Part shown: positions 1-9,008 of the stretch, piece after piece
How positions within the stretch are numbered: the first letter of the stretch is position 1
Layout of the letters: each line of letters begins with the position of its first letter
Assembly: GCA_030374735.1 (NCBI GenBank)
Contig: JASCIV010000115.1
Coordinates: 1 to 44,555 of the forward strand
DNA from: Gracilaria caudata
Lineage: Eukaryota; Rhodophyta; Florideophyceae; Gracilariales; Gracilariaceae
DNA: 44,555 bases
Direction: 5' to 3'
The notes under the pieces: model-generated
Seen by the model: only the letters and a program-made list of their open reading frames with translations
What the model was told of the DNA's origin: nothing
Database searches by the model: none
Position numbers and translations under genes: made by a program

Positions 1-232
1 ACTCTCCGACGCTTGTCGTGAAGGCTGACCCCGGACTTACACCCCGGCATCGCCGTGTCAGTCTGGAGAGGCTCTACCACCCAGCTACCTCTAAGAGGAC
101 GAGATCCCGAACTTCTCGGTGTGTTTTGGGTTTTCCCATTGCACTACAAGTAGATATGTTTAATCACAGCATGATGGTTCCACAAGCCAATTTAGTTTCT
201 TTGTGATCATGTGTGACCTTTAAATGACGCGA
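1..232. other. Unassigned left edge, possibly transposon flank
   Basis: No gene is recognised here. A 62-codon open frame (18-206, +) has no family resemblance that I can see. The stretch lies just downstream of the Harbinger transposase stop codon, so it may hold the 3' end of that element, but I could not identify a terminal inverted repeat or a 3-bp target duplication. Confidence 0.3.
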
Positions 233-1576
233 CTACGAGCAATTGTCTTCCCAAAAGAACGTATTCCCAAACGTGTCCCATAAATTCTGCATGACTAGTC
301 TACGGGTTTTTAAGTATTCGCGTTCGTCATTACTTAGTCTCTGCAAGGCACATATTGCGGCAATAGTACCAGGTGGGGGAATTACTTCTTCCTGTGAAGC
401 AGCCAACTCCCACATCACTGTAGCATCGTTCCCAAACGACGCATTTGCAACAAGTTCATGAACATCCTCCGGCTCTTCTTCGTTGCGATTGCTTTCTATC
501 ATCATATTGTGGAGTAGAATGCAGCACTGCATGACAATTCTCATTGTCGTTTTGTTCCAGAATCTGCTTGGTCGAGCGATGATATGCCATCTGGCCTGCA
601 GCACTCCAAACGCGCGCTCGACATCCTTGCGTCTGGCCTCTTGGTGGGCGGCCATGACCTTCTCTTTCTTGGTTAATGGGTGGCTTACGGTTTGTACAAA
701 ATACGGATACTTTGGGTAGATACCGTCTGCAAGCCAATATGGAATGTTCCGTGTCTGCCCAGCTATAGCGTACTCTACCGATGGCGGATACGAGCCTTCC
801 GCCATCTTGTTCAGGAGTGGAGAACATTCTAGGACGTTAATGTCGTTTGCCGACCCCGGCATCCCAAAGAAGAGATGCCATATCCATAAGGAATCATCAG
901 CCACAGCTTCCAGTGTTACTGTAGGTTCGCCCTCTTTACCTTCATATTGTCCATGCCAGGACGTCGGGCAGTTTTTCCAGCTCCATTTACAACAATCAAT
1001 GCTGCCAAGACACCCAGGAAATCCATTTCGCTCGGCTCTGCCGAGCAAAGCCTTCAAGTCCTCATTTGTCGGAGGACGGAGATATTCCTCTCCAAAGCAA
1101 GTCAGAACACCATTACAGAAGTGGCGCAAGCATTCACTGGCGGTACTCTCACTCATACGAATATATTCATCAACAGAGTCATAACATGTTCCGTACGCAA
1201 GAAGACGAAGTGCGGCTGTCATCTTTTGTTCACAGCTGAACCCAAGTTTACCTGCGCAGTCTTTTCGTTGCACGAAGTAGGAAAACTTCGTTTCAAGAGC
1301 AGTCGCCAACTTCTTGAATACAGAGAACGAAACTCGAAACCTTCGTCGAAATTGGTGCGCGTTGTAAACAGGGCTTCCGGAAAAGTAATCTTGATGTAAC
1401 CTAAACGCCGCATAGACTCTACCGCGTTCTACGTTGTTCGCCCTTCCTGGTTTAGAGCCACCCCACTTGCCAACATCCTCTTCATCGCTGCTCTCCAGAA
1501 TATCGTTGGTTAGCTTTTCAAGTCCATCGTCAGCCATTTCCTCAACCCAATAAGGTTGAAGCACTGTTTGCATCAT
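233..1576 (-). CDS. PIF/Harbinger-type DDE transposase
   Basis: This 447-residue uninterrupted protein is the transposase of a PIF/Harbinger DNA transposon and would cut and paste the element in the nucleus. The central block is diagnostic of the plant-type DDE superfamily: GSIDCCKWSWKNCPTSWHGQ near residue 191, then EAVADDSLWIWH and FGMPGSANDINVL. Likely catalytic acids are D194, D284 (in WLADGIYP) and E320 (in KDVERAFGVLQARW). A helix-turn-helix-like region lies around residues 112-155, and the N-terminus is acidic (SSDEED). Two Met codons start the frame (1576 and 1573). No stop or frameshift is visible, so the copy could be active. The Myb/SANT partner protein that Harbinger elements usually carry was not found next to it; it may lie outside the window or be absent. 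Confidence 0.93.
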   Translation of the reverse strand: MMQTVLQPYWVEEMADDGLEKLTNDILESSDEEDVGKWGGSKPGRANNVERGRVYAAFRLHQDYFSGSPVYNAHQFRRRFRVSFSVFKKLATALETKFSYFVQRKDCAGKLGFSCEQKMTAALRLLAYGTCYDSVDEYIRMSESTASECLRHFCNGVLTCFGEEYLRPPTNEDLKALLGRAERNGFPGCLGSIDCCKWSWKNCPTSWHGQYEGKEGEPTVTLEAVADDSLWIWHLFFGMPGSANDINVLECSPLLNKMAEGSYPPSVEYAIAGQTRNIPYWLADGIYPKYPYFVQTVSHPLTKKEKVMAAHQEARRKDVERAFGVLQARWHIIARPSRFWNKTTMRIVMQCCILLHNMMIESNRNEEEPEDVHELVANASFGNDATVMWELAASQEEVIPPPGTIAAICALQRLSNDEREYLKTRRLVMQNLWDTFGNTFFWEDNCS

Positions 1577-2948
1577 TAAATGAAGAAAGACTGAAAAAGC
1601 AGGACTGTTTCTTGTGCAGCATCAAACGAGAAAACAACGCGCAAAAACGAAAGAGTGCCAGTAACCAACAGCAACGAGACGTGCGATTCCTCAGAACTAG
1701 ACGGAGTAGACTAACAGTAAACCGAAAGCATGAAAGGCCCTGCACTATACCTCACAAAGACAAACCACTATGTTGCATATGTTCCAAGGACAGCGCCACA
1801 CGAAAACGCCAAGCAGCACAAAGAGCAGTGATAGATCCGTAGTGAACGCAGAGTACTCAATTCCACAGTGTATTTTGTAATGCTGCTTTGACATAAAGAA
1901 GCACGCAACAGTAAACCACACCGCTCAAACGCTGAAATGATCGTAACCTAACCCTTAAACGCGTGGTAGTACACCCAGATACGCAGCGTCCTAAACGAAC
2001 GCACGGCGTCAAACCCAAAGTAAAGTGGCTTCAAGAAACGGGTACCAGATGAAACAAACAGTGAGCTCTAAACACGAAAGAAGAGAGTTAACGCGAAGAC
2101 CCCACTGTAGAAATTATTACGTAGTGGCAGGTAGGAAGGCAGAGTCTGCTGACAAACTTCCACTGTTGACGCAATATTTCGAGACAACAGGATGTACTTA
2201 GTGCGTCAGAAGATCGATTGGAGCAAGTGACATAGCGCAACCAAGCCAAACGCGCAATAACCAAAAGCGGAGCTAAGCTAAAGCCCGTATCGATGATCAG
2301 CAGTGTAGCCGGGGGAGCGCTACGCCACCCTGAACGTACAACCAGCAGTAGAAGGATACACGGTACGTGCAGGTGTGCCAAACAGCGCCGGAGAGATGGC
2401 GGCAGAAGGTGGAAGAGAATCGGGCTTATTTAGCCACAGCCGACGGGTGAAGAACGACCCTGAACGAGCAAAATCGCAAATGAGATTAAATGGCTCGGCC
2501 ATTTGTTTCATGCCACTTGGCAGAAAATCTGCTTGTTTGCTCCTTTGCTCTCCCTGCCAGTGGAGATGCTCTGAGGATGTGCGCCACGTGCCATGTTTTC
2601 GGAGCGCGGCACGCACGCGCGTGTGCGCTCCTGTGAGGTTTTGCCTTTACAGCCGCGGAGCGCGGGCACGAGCGTGTCATCATATTTGATGCTGTTTCCA
2701 TCTCGTGACTACGGATCTGCGCTGGCGCCGTCCTGAGAACGGCTCCTGTCATACAAGGGTAGAACGTCTCTGTCTCGAGCGAAACTGTGCTTTTCCCCAC
2801 GCAGATCTCTTTCGGCAGTGTAACTCACTGCTTCTAGAATCTAGCATTTTCTAGGCCTTCTATCGTACGAGCCTTGCGCGATGATGCTGATCACAAGGCT
2901 AGGTGGCAGGCTGCGCGCCCACAAGCCACAAGTCCTTAGCTCAGTTTA
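1577..2948. other. Intergenic region, no gene recognised
   Basis: Several open frames of 64-104 codons overlap here on both strands, but none shows a recognisable domain or a credible start context. Composition shifts toward GC around 2.3-2.8 kb. It would contain the promoter of the transposase at its left end and the 3' flank of the NTR-like gene at its right end. Confidence 0.5.
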
Positions 2949-3500
2949 TCACTTCTTCTGCTTAGCAAGGAACTTCTTCATGTTATTCGTCAGTCTTCGC
3001 ACAGAGCGATTGCCTTCACAACTACTAATCACGCCTATCCCGTAGTGGAAGTTTCCTGCCGTAGAGATCGCCATACCATCTCGGGCGAAAAGCACATAGC
3101 TAACACCTGTTACAAGATTTATCCCGCACAAAGCGTTCGCGTCGTAGGTTTGCAGATAGAAGAACTTTGGTTGTTTTCTGCCCTTGTAAAACTCCTCCAG
3201 ATATACCAAGAATACTCGAATCAATAACCCTGTCTTTCTCCTCTGCCTCCTCATCTCCTCGGTCTTGCAAAACCGAGGACATCCAATGTATTGAGCCAGA
3301 ATCTTCACGCGAACAACTGTGTGCGAGGTTCGGTAAGAGCGCCAGAAGTCCCTCCCCGGCCACTTCTTATTGGCTGTGCAATAACACTGTTTTTTTGACG
3401 AGTTCCGTTCCGCTTTCACCACCTCCTTCATCGTCATTCCACCGCCCACCTGTGCCAAAGAAAAACACAATAGTAGACACACCACGCCTAACTTCCTCAT
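2949..3500 (-). CDS. Secreted NTR (TIMP/netrin)-like domain protein
   Basis: This 183-residue protein starts with a clear signal peptide (MRKLGVVCLLLCFSLAQ), followed by what looks like a single NTR domain. The mature part opens with a C-x-C pair (C39, C41), as in TIMPs. It continues with HTVVRVKIL, an insertion with C74 and C78, then EEFYKGRKQPKFFYLQT, the typical CG step of the fold (ALCGINLVTGVSYVLFA, C125) and a last cysteine (SSCEGN, C161). Order and spacing match the NTR core, with six cysteines for possible disulphides. In animals such domains inhibit metalloproteases or bind extracellular ligands; the role here is unknown. The frame extends upstream to a Met at 3524 (MNREGCFT) and to non-ATG codons; I chose 3500 because the signal peptide then begins the protein. 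The family call rests on pattern recognition. Confidence 0.6.
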   Translation of the reverse strand: MRKLGVVCLLLCFSLAQVGGGMTMKEVVKAERNSSKKQCYCTANKKWPGRDFWRSYRTSHTVVRVKILAQYIGCPRFCKTEEMRRQRRKTGLLIRVFLVYLEEFYKGRKQPKFFYLQTYDANALCGINLVTGVSYVLFARDGMAISTAGNFHYGIGVISSCEGNRSVRRLTNNMKKFLAKQKK

Positions 3501-4183
3501 CGTGAAACATCCTTCTCGGTTCATTATGTCTAGGGCGTTTCGGAGTTCAACAAGTGCGGGAAGAATCAATCGAAGTGCAAAGCCGATGGATCAAATACAG
3601 TTTCGGGCACCCCGATGTCTGAGAGCGATGACGACGGCTCTCGGTCACCGTCGAGGGGGCGGCTTAAGTAGGGGACAGAAAAAACAGGCAGAGTTGGGTG
3701 AGTCGTGGTGAGCTCGAGCTCTGGCAGTTGTGGTACTGGAGACGTCGCATCGGTCCAGACTGGAGGAGCCGTGGCTTCGCCGCACCTTTTATACTGACAA
3801 ACACACATAGTTGCCTCAAGCCGTTCGCTTGATCCGAATCTGGAATAGCAACCCGGGATTTGCCTTCCTCATCGCCTTCCAACGCAGAAACGCCAATCAC
3901 CACCACCCTCTGATTCCAGCACAAAATCAAACCCATCGATGTCAGCAGAACAATAATATATGAAAGCGTTCATCACTTGAGGTTCTGCGCTTGGTGCTCA
4001 CGATGGAATGGAATTCGCAACCAGGTACAACACTCGCTGATGACGACGCCCGTCGAAGTGCGTTTTTGAACATGCAATACAAGCTCATTTTGATAAGTTG
4101 TTTGAGCTGTTGCGGTATGGCCCATGAGCTTCCGGAAGTGCGCACGTTCTGGAACAAACTGAAAAAAGGCGATAAGGTTACTA

Positions 4184-4222
4184 ACTCTTAGATTATCCAG
4201 CTAAGCTGGATAATCTAAGAGT
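4184..4222. repeat. Perfect inverted repeat, 19-bp arms, 1-bp spacer
   Basis: The left arm ACTCTTAGATTATCCAGCT (4184-4202) is followed by one A and then its exact reverse complement (4204-4222). RNA from either strand would fold into an uninterrupted 19-bp stem, although a 1-nt loop would open a few pairs. It overlaps the stop codon of a small doubtful frame. Origin as a foldback element or slippage palindrome is inference. Confidence 0.97.
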
Positions 4223-4927
4223 GCGCACCAACTCAATTTCGAACGTCGGCCACCCATTTCGAAGGGCGAAGAGTACCATGTACGTGGGTGTGGCACGAGC
4301 AAGTTGCTTGTAGAAGGCAATGCGCAACATGGCTCTACTCGTCGACTTCGCGCGGATCTGCTTTCAAATTTTGTCCCGGGTCACAGGCCTTTTTATGGTT
4401 TAAAATTGGAGCCACTCTGGTCGTTGTCGAATATAGCTCAAAGCTGGGTTCCTGAACCCACATAATATGATATTCATACATATGCAGGGTATGAGTGCTT
4501 TCTGTCGGGTTACAGCCCCGGCTCAAAGCTGTAAACCATTGCGCAAAAGTTCTCATCTCAACTAGCAACGTGATCCGGTTTCATTATTTTTAAAGATGGT
4601 GCAGCCCGGCCGCGTGCCCGCACGCGTACGAGTGCGCGCAACTTTTTCACGCAACAGTTAAAGGCTGGGCCGCATGATCATCTTGATGGAAATGAACAAA
4701 CAGCAAAAGCCGCCCAACCCCGCGTATCGGTATTGGTTTTCTCGCTGTAATGAAGATCACGATGCTCGTGAAGATGGCGATGTAAGTCATCTTTATGTAC
4801 TTCAAAGCCCTACCAAATTTAGCCCGGGGGCTACAAGTACCAATGATCTCTGCAGCAATGCAGCACAAGTTACGAAGGTGCTAAAGAACTTTCCCGTCAA
4901 CAAGGATGCTGTTACTGGTCTCTTGCA

Positions 4928-4947
4928 ATACAAGGGTACCCTTGTAT
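4928..4947. repeat. 20-bp perfect palindrome with a partial copy beside it
   Basis: ATACAAGGGTACCCTTGTAT is fully self-complementary around a KpnI-like centre. A related half (ATACCCTTGTA) follows at about 4953-4963, so the local unit looks partly duplicated. It overlaps the end of a 91-codon open frame that I do not regard as a proven gene. Confidence 0.95.
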
Positions 4948-5219
4948 GAGGGATACCCTTGTACATGCGATCGCTCCGCTTAACCTTTCTTGTATCTTTC
5001 CATTTACAATGAAGGGATCAACCCTGGAACATTTCTAAATTTTGAACTCAGGACAGTTCCCATTTGATCATGTTGGAAAACATAAAAAGCTCACCTGTTC
5101 CAACATAGGGGCACAGGCTTCTTCTGATTGCGATTCCGTGTACGAGAAATAAAACACATTTACAATGCTGTATCTTAACCATTAAACACAGGGCATGATG
5201 ATTCTATGGGTGAGAGTTC

Positions 5220-5250
5220 TCGTGGACAGCCCTCCAAGGGCTGTCCACGA
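5220..5250. repeat. Perfect inverted repeat, 14-bp arms, 3-nt loop
   Basis: TCGTGGACAGCCCT (5220-5233), spacer CCA, then the exact reverse complement (5237-5250). The arms are GC-rich and would make a very stable hairpin in RNA. No run of T follows and no gene ends nearby, so there is no reason to call it a terminator. Confidence 0.97.
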
Positions 5251-5350
5251 CAACTCGGAAGCCTGCTGGCTGTGAATATGTTGGGGGCAAGAAAGCTTCT
5301 GAAACCTAGCGTGGAAGAGCGAGTGAAGTTCAAGTGAAGCAGGCCCTAAA

Positions 5351-5556
5351 CAGTATGCGCTCTACCGAGCAGTACGTGGTGCTTCGTGGTTCGAAGCTTT
5401 TCGAGGGCTACTGCACATAACTTTACCAGCCCTCTGAGCATTACCCTTGCGGCCAACCTTATCCAATGCTTTGTTGGATTGATCGAGGGCAATATCACCC
5501 TAGCCGAAGTTCGTGACCAACGGTCACGTATCATCATAAACACGATTGCAACCTAA
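5351..5556 (+). pseudogene. Possible frameshifted coding remnant
   Basis: Two short frames abut and overlap by a few bases. The first (5351-5437) reads QYALYRAVRGASWFEAFRGL onward to a stop. The second (5434-5556) reads LSITLAANLIQCFVGLIEGN onward to a stop. Both look more protein-like than random sequence, and together they could be one domain broken by a frameshift. I recognise no family. This is a weak call based on residue composition only. Confidence 0.15.
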
Positions 5557-5576
5557 CGTCATTAAGTTGCAATCGT
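5542..5576. repeat. Perfect inverted repeat, 11-bp arms, 13-nt loop
   Basis: ACGATTGCAAC (5542-5552) pairs exactly with GTTGCAATCGT (5566-5576) across a 13-base loop. It is the fourth strong hairpin within 1.4 kb. Confidence 0.93.
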
Positions 5577-5717
5577 TCCCACCCACACAAAAAAAACCAA
5601 CCCTACCGTATGGTGGAATAAGGGCACGTAGGATAAAGTTATTAGACGATCAAGATCGCTCTCTGCTTTGGAACATCGACAACTCTAACACCAACATGTA
5701 TTGAAGTTAAAGGGGTG

Positions 5718-6068
5718 ATGATTATCAAGATTTTTGGTAGTCTATTTGAATGGCTCAAGGCATTGATGATGGACTGTAAAGACCGGTACAGAGCTAGCCT
5801 GCGCGGCGGCTTCATTTCATATACCAAGAGACCTCAGATACGACGGTACCTTTACCGACTCGGCAATCACTTGAAGCACAGTTACGAGAGAATGACGCAA
5901 CAGATTCTGGACATTCGGCTCTCCATCTTTAAACAGTCAAGAGCGTTGGACGGAAAGACTTCCAGTTGCCAAACCTTCAACAAGACTCCACTCGAGACTT
6001 GCTTGCGAGCGAGCTTCACAAGCGAGTTGACGCAGAATCGTTTATTTACAGCACCACACCTTTTTTAG
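5718..6068 (+). CDS. Doubtful open frame, 116 codons
   Basis: The frame starts with ATG at 5718 and reads MIIKIFGSLFEWLKALMMDC onward, with a basic middle (RRYLYRLGNHLKHSYERMTQ). It is uninterrupted for 116 codons, but I recognise no domain, and it lies in a repeat-rich region. It could be a relic of a mobile or plasmid-type gene, or chance. Confidence 0.18.
   Translation: MIIKIFGSLFEWLKALMMDCKDRYRASLRGGFISYTKRPQIRRYLYRLGNHLKHSYERMTQQILDIRLSIFKQSRALDGKTSSCQTFNKTPLETCLRASFTSELTQNRLFTAPHLF
5839..5850 (-). promoter_or_regulatory. Copy of recurrent motif TACCGTCGTA (minus strand)
   Basis: The reverse complement reads GGTACCGTCGTA and shares the 10-base core TACCGTCGTA with four exact 12-base copies elsewhere in this window. 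The function is unknown; recurrence is the only evidence. Confidence 0.4.
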
Positions 6069-6398
6069 AACCATTTGGCGGACGGACTTCAGGGGCCCGA
6101 GGGTTCTAGCAACTTTTTGCGGTTTCAGTTGTGTAGCCTTTCTACACTAGCACATGTGCCAACGGAACTACTGTTAACTTTCACAACATGGAATTGCTGA
6201 ACCTTTTTTGAATGTGTACGTGTACGTGTACGCAACTTCCGTAAGTTTCGCGGTTACACAAGTTGCCAAAGATGTAAGAACGGGTTCAAGGTGGTCAGGC
6301 AGGTAAGGAAGGTGAACAAAGGTAAACTGTCACGGCGTGACGTACAAGTAAATCTATGTAAACGGGTTAGAACGAAATGGGGATATCCCTCACACCAG

Positions 6399-6410
6399 TA
6401 CCGTCGTACC
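6399..6410 (+). promoter_or_regulatory. Recurrent 12-mer TACCGTCGTACC, copy 1
   Basis: This is an exact copy of a 12-base motif also found at 32318, 43711 and 43742. Here it lies about 850 bases upstream of the 7259 start codon. Whether it is a protein-binding site or part of a dispersed repeat cannot be decided from the sequence alone. Confidence 0.4.
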
Positions 6411-7258
6411 TCGTCAACTTGGAACGATAAGGGGCATTTTGCAAATGCACAAGACAGCTTTGTGCCCAAGCGCCCTTAACAAACGACGCCTGTGGTAATT
6501 CGCACTTGCATTGGATTTGGCGAATGTGCATTTCGCATCTTCTCGTGTTAAAGCAATTACCTTTGTTTGCGTCTGTACAGGAGGAGGCTTGTAACCTCTT
6601 CCGCAGCGCTTATCGTTCCAACATCTTTTCGGAGATGTGGCCGTTTGGGTGAGCGTGTTCGAAGGGCAACCCGCATTCTCGATATAGACTAGTCATGTGG
6701 CTGTTTGGTCTCTTTTGAATTGGCAGCAAGCCAGCCTTCACTTGAGCGTTCACGGGCATGGAAGGATGCAGACACGCTCGGCCACTCTAATGAGAGTCCT
6801 CGTCAGTTATGCCACCAAAAGACCAACAATTCTGCTCTCCAAGTCATGACGCTCAGCGCTTCCGTTTCGGGATTGTTTCCATTCAAACCGCAGCTTGTTT
6901 GTTCTCGAGAACCGCTCATTTCGGCCTCGTCTTATGCGTACGTCGCCTAACGAAACCGAACCTTAGAGGTTGTGTTTTCACAGTTGTGAGCTTCAAAAAT
7001 GAGGTCAACCCAACACGTCCGTTTAGCCCAGGTACTTCGTTTATTTTTCTTACTAGCGTGTGTTCCGTCAACCCGTACGCTCGTTCGCTGCGCATCGTCG
7101 CGGGCTGCCATAACTATTTCCTGTTTTCAGCTTAACTGCGTCGCACCTCTTCACGCTCTCGCTCGTCCAGAAACACCCGCTCACAGGTGATACTCTCCTC
7201 ACATTACCACAAGTCTTGGAGTTATACCTTTTCCACGAGCGTGTCCCATCGATAAACC

Positions 7259-7714
7259 ATGGCCGACTTCATTGGTTCCTACGTTACAATCGATGATGAA
7301 GATGTGCTTTCTCGTCATCTTGCCTTGCTGCGTGCTGAACTTCCAGTGTCAATCATGGAAATGGATCAGCTACAAGCCGAGAATGATCGAATGCGTCGTC
7401 TGCAGGCAGTGGATGCGTTAGAGACACAAGCTCAGCCTCAAAGTGGTGTCGGTGCTCTTGATATTGATGAGGTGGACCTCGACGATATTGGGGTGGAACC
7501 TATGAGTTTGTTCGCTCCCAAGTCTGGAGACAATGAAGGTGAGCATAAACTATTCAGTATCGATCTCAACTCAACCAAGAAAGCATTTGAGCCAAAGGAA
7601 GTGAAAACTGGGGAAAAGGTGCTTGACAGCTCGGAACGAAAAAAAGCCACTTTGAAGAGCTCCATTATCAAGTTCTTGTGGCGGAAAAAGAACGATGAGA
7701 AGGCTAAAAAGTAA
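7259..7714 (+). CDS. Small unknown acidic protein with basic C-terminus
   Basis: This 151-residue protein starts in a good eukaryotic context (AAACCATGGCC), which supports it as a real gene. I do not recognise the family. Residues 1-60 are likely helical (EDVLSRHLALLRAELP, MEMDQLQAENDRMRRLQAV) and could form a short coiled coil. The middle is strongly acidic (ALDIDEVDLDDIGVEP). The C-terminus is lysine-rich (SSIIKFLWRKKNDEKAKK) and could bind membrane or nucleic acid. There is no signal peptide or transmembrane segment. The next gene on this strand is RecQ, 1.3 kb away, with no sign of linkage. Confidence 0.6.
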   Translation: MADFIGSYVTIDDEDVLSRHLALLRAELPVSIMEMDQLQAENDRMRRLQAVDALETQAQPQSGVGALDIDEVDLDDIGVEPMSLFAPKSGDNEGEHKLFSIDLNSTKKAFEPKEVKTGEKVLDSSERKKATLKSSIIKFLWRKKNDEKAKK

Positions 7715-9008
7715 CTTCGCCAAACAAAGCGTTTGGAAGACTTTGCTGGGGCTACCGTGGTAGACAATCTTTGTCAAATGATGGACCATACTACACGACA
7801 TCTTCCTTCCTGTTGGTACGAAGGGTTCGGGAGGTGACAATCATTTCGCAATTTAGGTTCATACCTTCTTGCACGGTATGGAATGCTGAACTTTGTCGAA
7901 AATTTGAAAGGCATTCCGCTCGAAGTCGAATGCTCTGTATCCCGGATTCCTTTGAATCATTGTATTGCTAGTACCTAGATCTGGACAAAGTTCGCAGAGC
8001 CATTGGTTCCATAGTCCCCACCAAGTTGCGACGAAGCCGTTGATAATATACCTATAAGCTAAACTCATCAAACCCCATTACATCGAAACAAAATAGTTCT
8101 GTACGGCTTCACCGCTTGGACGATCTTGCTGCCTGATTTCTTTCCACCAGACCGTATGATATAACAAATTTGAACCACTACCACACACGTTTCCATGGTG
8201 AATAAAAGGCGAGGCTTCAGATTTCTCAGATTCTTACAGGTCCAATCTCTCAAGATGAACATTCCCGAAGTTTGTAAAACCGGGAGACCTTCTATCCTTT
8301 CCTTTGGTCACGCTCCAAAGAATGAAGTCCTCACGCGTGATATGATCAACAACATTAAGACGGGAGCACACGCCCAAGGGACTGTCGATGAAAATCCTTT
8401 AGAGATGCAGCTTGGCATTCGGCTTTTCTTCAGAATCAGAATCACATTCTAGCCAAAACTTCGGACGAAGGGTATAGTGTAGGTATCTCTTTAAATGTAG
8501 AATTACAAAGAGAGAGCAAGAGTAGTTGTTGTCGGCAATAAAGAAGAGAGAGAGTTCAGACTCATGACGACGATGAAGAGAGGAAACTTGCATGTTTGAC
8601 AACAAAGCCATTTGCCAGCGCAGTCGGGAAGGCAGTTCTAAAAGGGGCAAACAGTAGATCATCTAACATCATGATGAGTACCTTTGGCTTTCTCGAGGAG
8701 AGAGAAGCTCTTTCGGAAGAGGAATAATTTCAATCCTCTTTCATGTGGTGTTACAACGTGACAACCTGTGAGGTATAATAACATTGTCGTTGGCAGAACA
8801 GGCAAATCATTGGCCAAATATAAGACAAGTGTCTTCAATGAGAGGGCGAGACGTTCCCGCCAGTTTTTTGCCCTCAAGGGAAGGTGTGATCCCGATGACA
8901 AGACGGATCGGGACCAGTGTCGCGCACGCGATGTCTATGACCCCGGAAAAGGTGTAGGGGTGAGTTTTTCGAAGCAACGACTTCCCGTCTTCATGTTGAA
9001 ATTCGTCA
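7715..9008. other. Intergenic region with one doubtful small frame
   Basis: An 85-codon frame (8195-8452, +, ATG start) includes KTGRPSILSFGHAPKNEV and an inner Met (MNIPEVCK at about 8255), but I see no family. A short inverted repeat, TCCCGAT / ATCGGGA (8890-8913), lies just upstream of RecQ. The overlapping frame 8768-9052 runs into the RecQ start in another frame and is probably spurious. Confidence 0.4.

Larger units (their letters stand above)
3501..7258. other. Gene-poor, hairpin-rich intergenic region
   Basis: This 3.8-kb stretch has no gene that I can name. It contains four strong perfect inverted repeats (listed separately), two copies of a recurrent 10-12 base motif, and open frames that look degenerate: 4003-4191 (+, 62 codons, ending inside a hairpin), 4674-4949 (+), 6291-6479 (+) and 6705-6950 (+). 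None has a convincing domain. A short GTGTAC repeat lies at about 6214-6232. The right end carries the promoter of the 7259 gene. Confidence 0.5.

Noticed and set aside
1..150. Possible 3' end of a Copia LTR at the window edge
   Set aside because: The only cue was a CA-ending stretch before 5 bases that could be a target duplication; no primer-binding site, polypurine tract or second LTR is visible.
2375..2800. Overlapping 98-104-codon frames on both strands
   Set aside because: They overlap one another in several frames in GC-rich DNA, with no domain and no good start context.
5388..5404. A tRNA-like GGTTCGA motif
   Set aside because: No acceptor stem, D-arm or anticodon arm can be built around it; GCTTCG and CGAAGC simply form a small local hairpin.
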